This document shows, one piece after another, positions 5,208 through 5,252 of a stretch of 5,252 nt of DNA. Source of the stretch: Rickettsiales bacterium (GTDB lineage Bacteria; Pseudomonadota; Alphaproteobacteria; Rickettsiales; Anaplasmataceae). Positions within the stretch are counted from its first letter, which is position 1, and the number at the start of each line of letters is the position of its first letter. The stretch lies in contig JAISAR010000033.1 of NCBI GenBank assembly GCA_031266615.1, positions 1 to 5,252 of the forward strand, written 5' to 3'. The position numbers were made by a program, and so were the translations under genes. The notes below the pieces were generated by a model. That model worked only from the letters and a program-made list of their open reading frames with translations, searched no databases and was not told the origin of the DNA.

Positions 5208-5252
5208 ATGAAAGCATATGCTAAAACAGCAAATCATAAGAACAAAGAAATT
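5208..5252 (+). CDS. Possible start of a rightward gene cut by the window edge
   Basis: ATG 5208 opens 15 codons (MKAYAKTANHKNKEI) with no stop before the edge. It is preceded by a plausible promoter but by no Shine-Dalgarno. The basic, hydrophilic N-terminus gives no family. Fifteen open codons are weak evidence alone, so this call rests mainly on the promoter and the otherwise empty divergent spacing. Confidence 0.35.
   Translation, partial: MKAYAKTANHKNKEI

Noticed and set aside
1..5252. CRISPR array, tRNA/rRNA genes, insertion-sequence ends or a phage module
   Set aside because: No regularly spaced repeats, no cloverleaf or rRNA-like segment, no transposase or terminal inverted repeats with target duplications, and no phage structural or integrase gene were seen.

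Overview
The window is an AT-rich bacterial segment (well under 40% G+C by eye). It has three sizeable genes, a leader-like mini-ORF and the start of a possible fourth gene. Standard decoding fits, with TGG for Trp and no in-frame TGA. The AT-richness, the weak Shine-Dalgarno sites, a secreted protein of unknown family and a low-complexity repeat protein would suit an intracellular or host-associated bacterium, for example an alphaproteobacterial Rickettsiales-type symbiont. No marker gene fixes the taxonomy, so this is only a guess.

Layout. Positions 1-1914 (minus strand) form one long reading frame of 638 codons that runs off the left edge without a stop. It has no ATG for its first 201 codons and probably starts at GTG 1914. 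It encodes a two-part protein. The N-terminal part is Ala/Ser/Thr-rich with weakly hydrophobic segments. The C-terminal part has a duplicated LNRxHAExLGQN / GLDLAYNN module, then a PPLPPLP stretch, a Gln-rich block and a long Ser/Pro/Asn-rich tail. Just upstream, an 11-codon mini-ORF (ATG 1946) with a Shine-Dalgarno-like AAGGG ends in a TGA that overlaps the GTG as GTGA.

Positions 1947-2019 are a compact divergent control region. It has a good sigma70-type promoter facing right (TTGACT, 17 nt, TAGAAT) and a weaker one facing left, sharing the palindrome AGAATATTCT. Positions 2020-3834 (plus strand) encode a 604-residue protein with a signal peptide. Its mature part carries three diverged copies of a roughly 60-77-residue unit. 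I recognise no known family in it.

Positions 3880-5022 (minus strand, convergent with the 604-residue gene) encode a complete AAA_14/DUF4143-type ATPase with Walker A, Walker B, a winged-helix-like segment and a PD-(D/E)XK-like C-terminus. Positions 5023-5252 hold its promoter region, several small inverted repeats and a possible rightward gene that starts at 5208 and is cut by the window edge.

Functional reading. The divergent pair (repeat protein and triplicated secreted protein) shares one control region, so co-regulation is plausible. Both look lineage-specific and possibly aimed at the outside of the cell or a host. That is inference from architecture only. The ATPase is a common accessory-genome protein whose role in this context is not evident.
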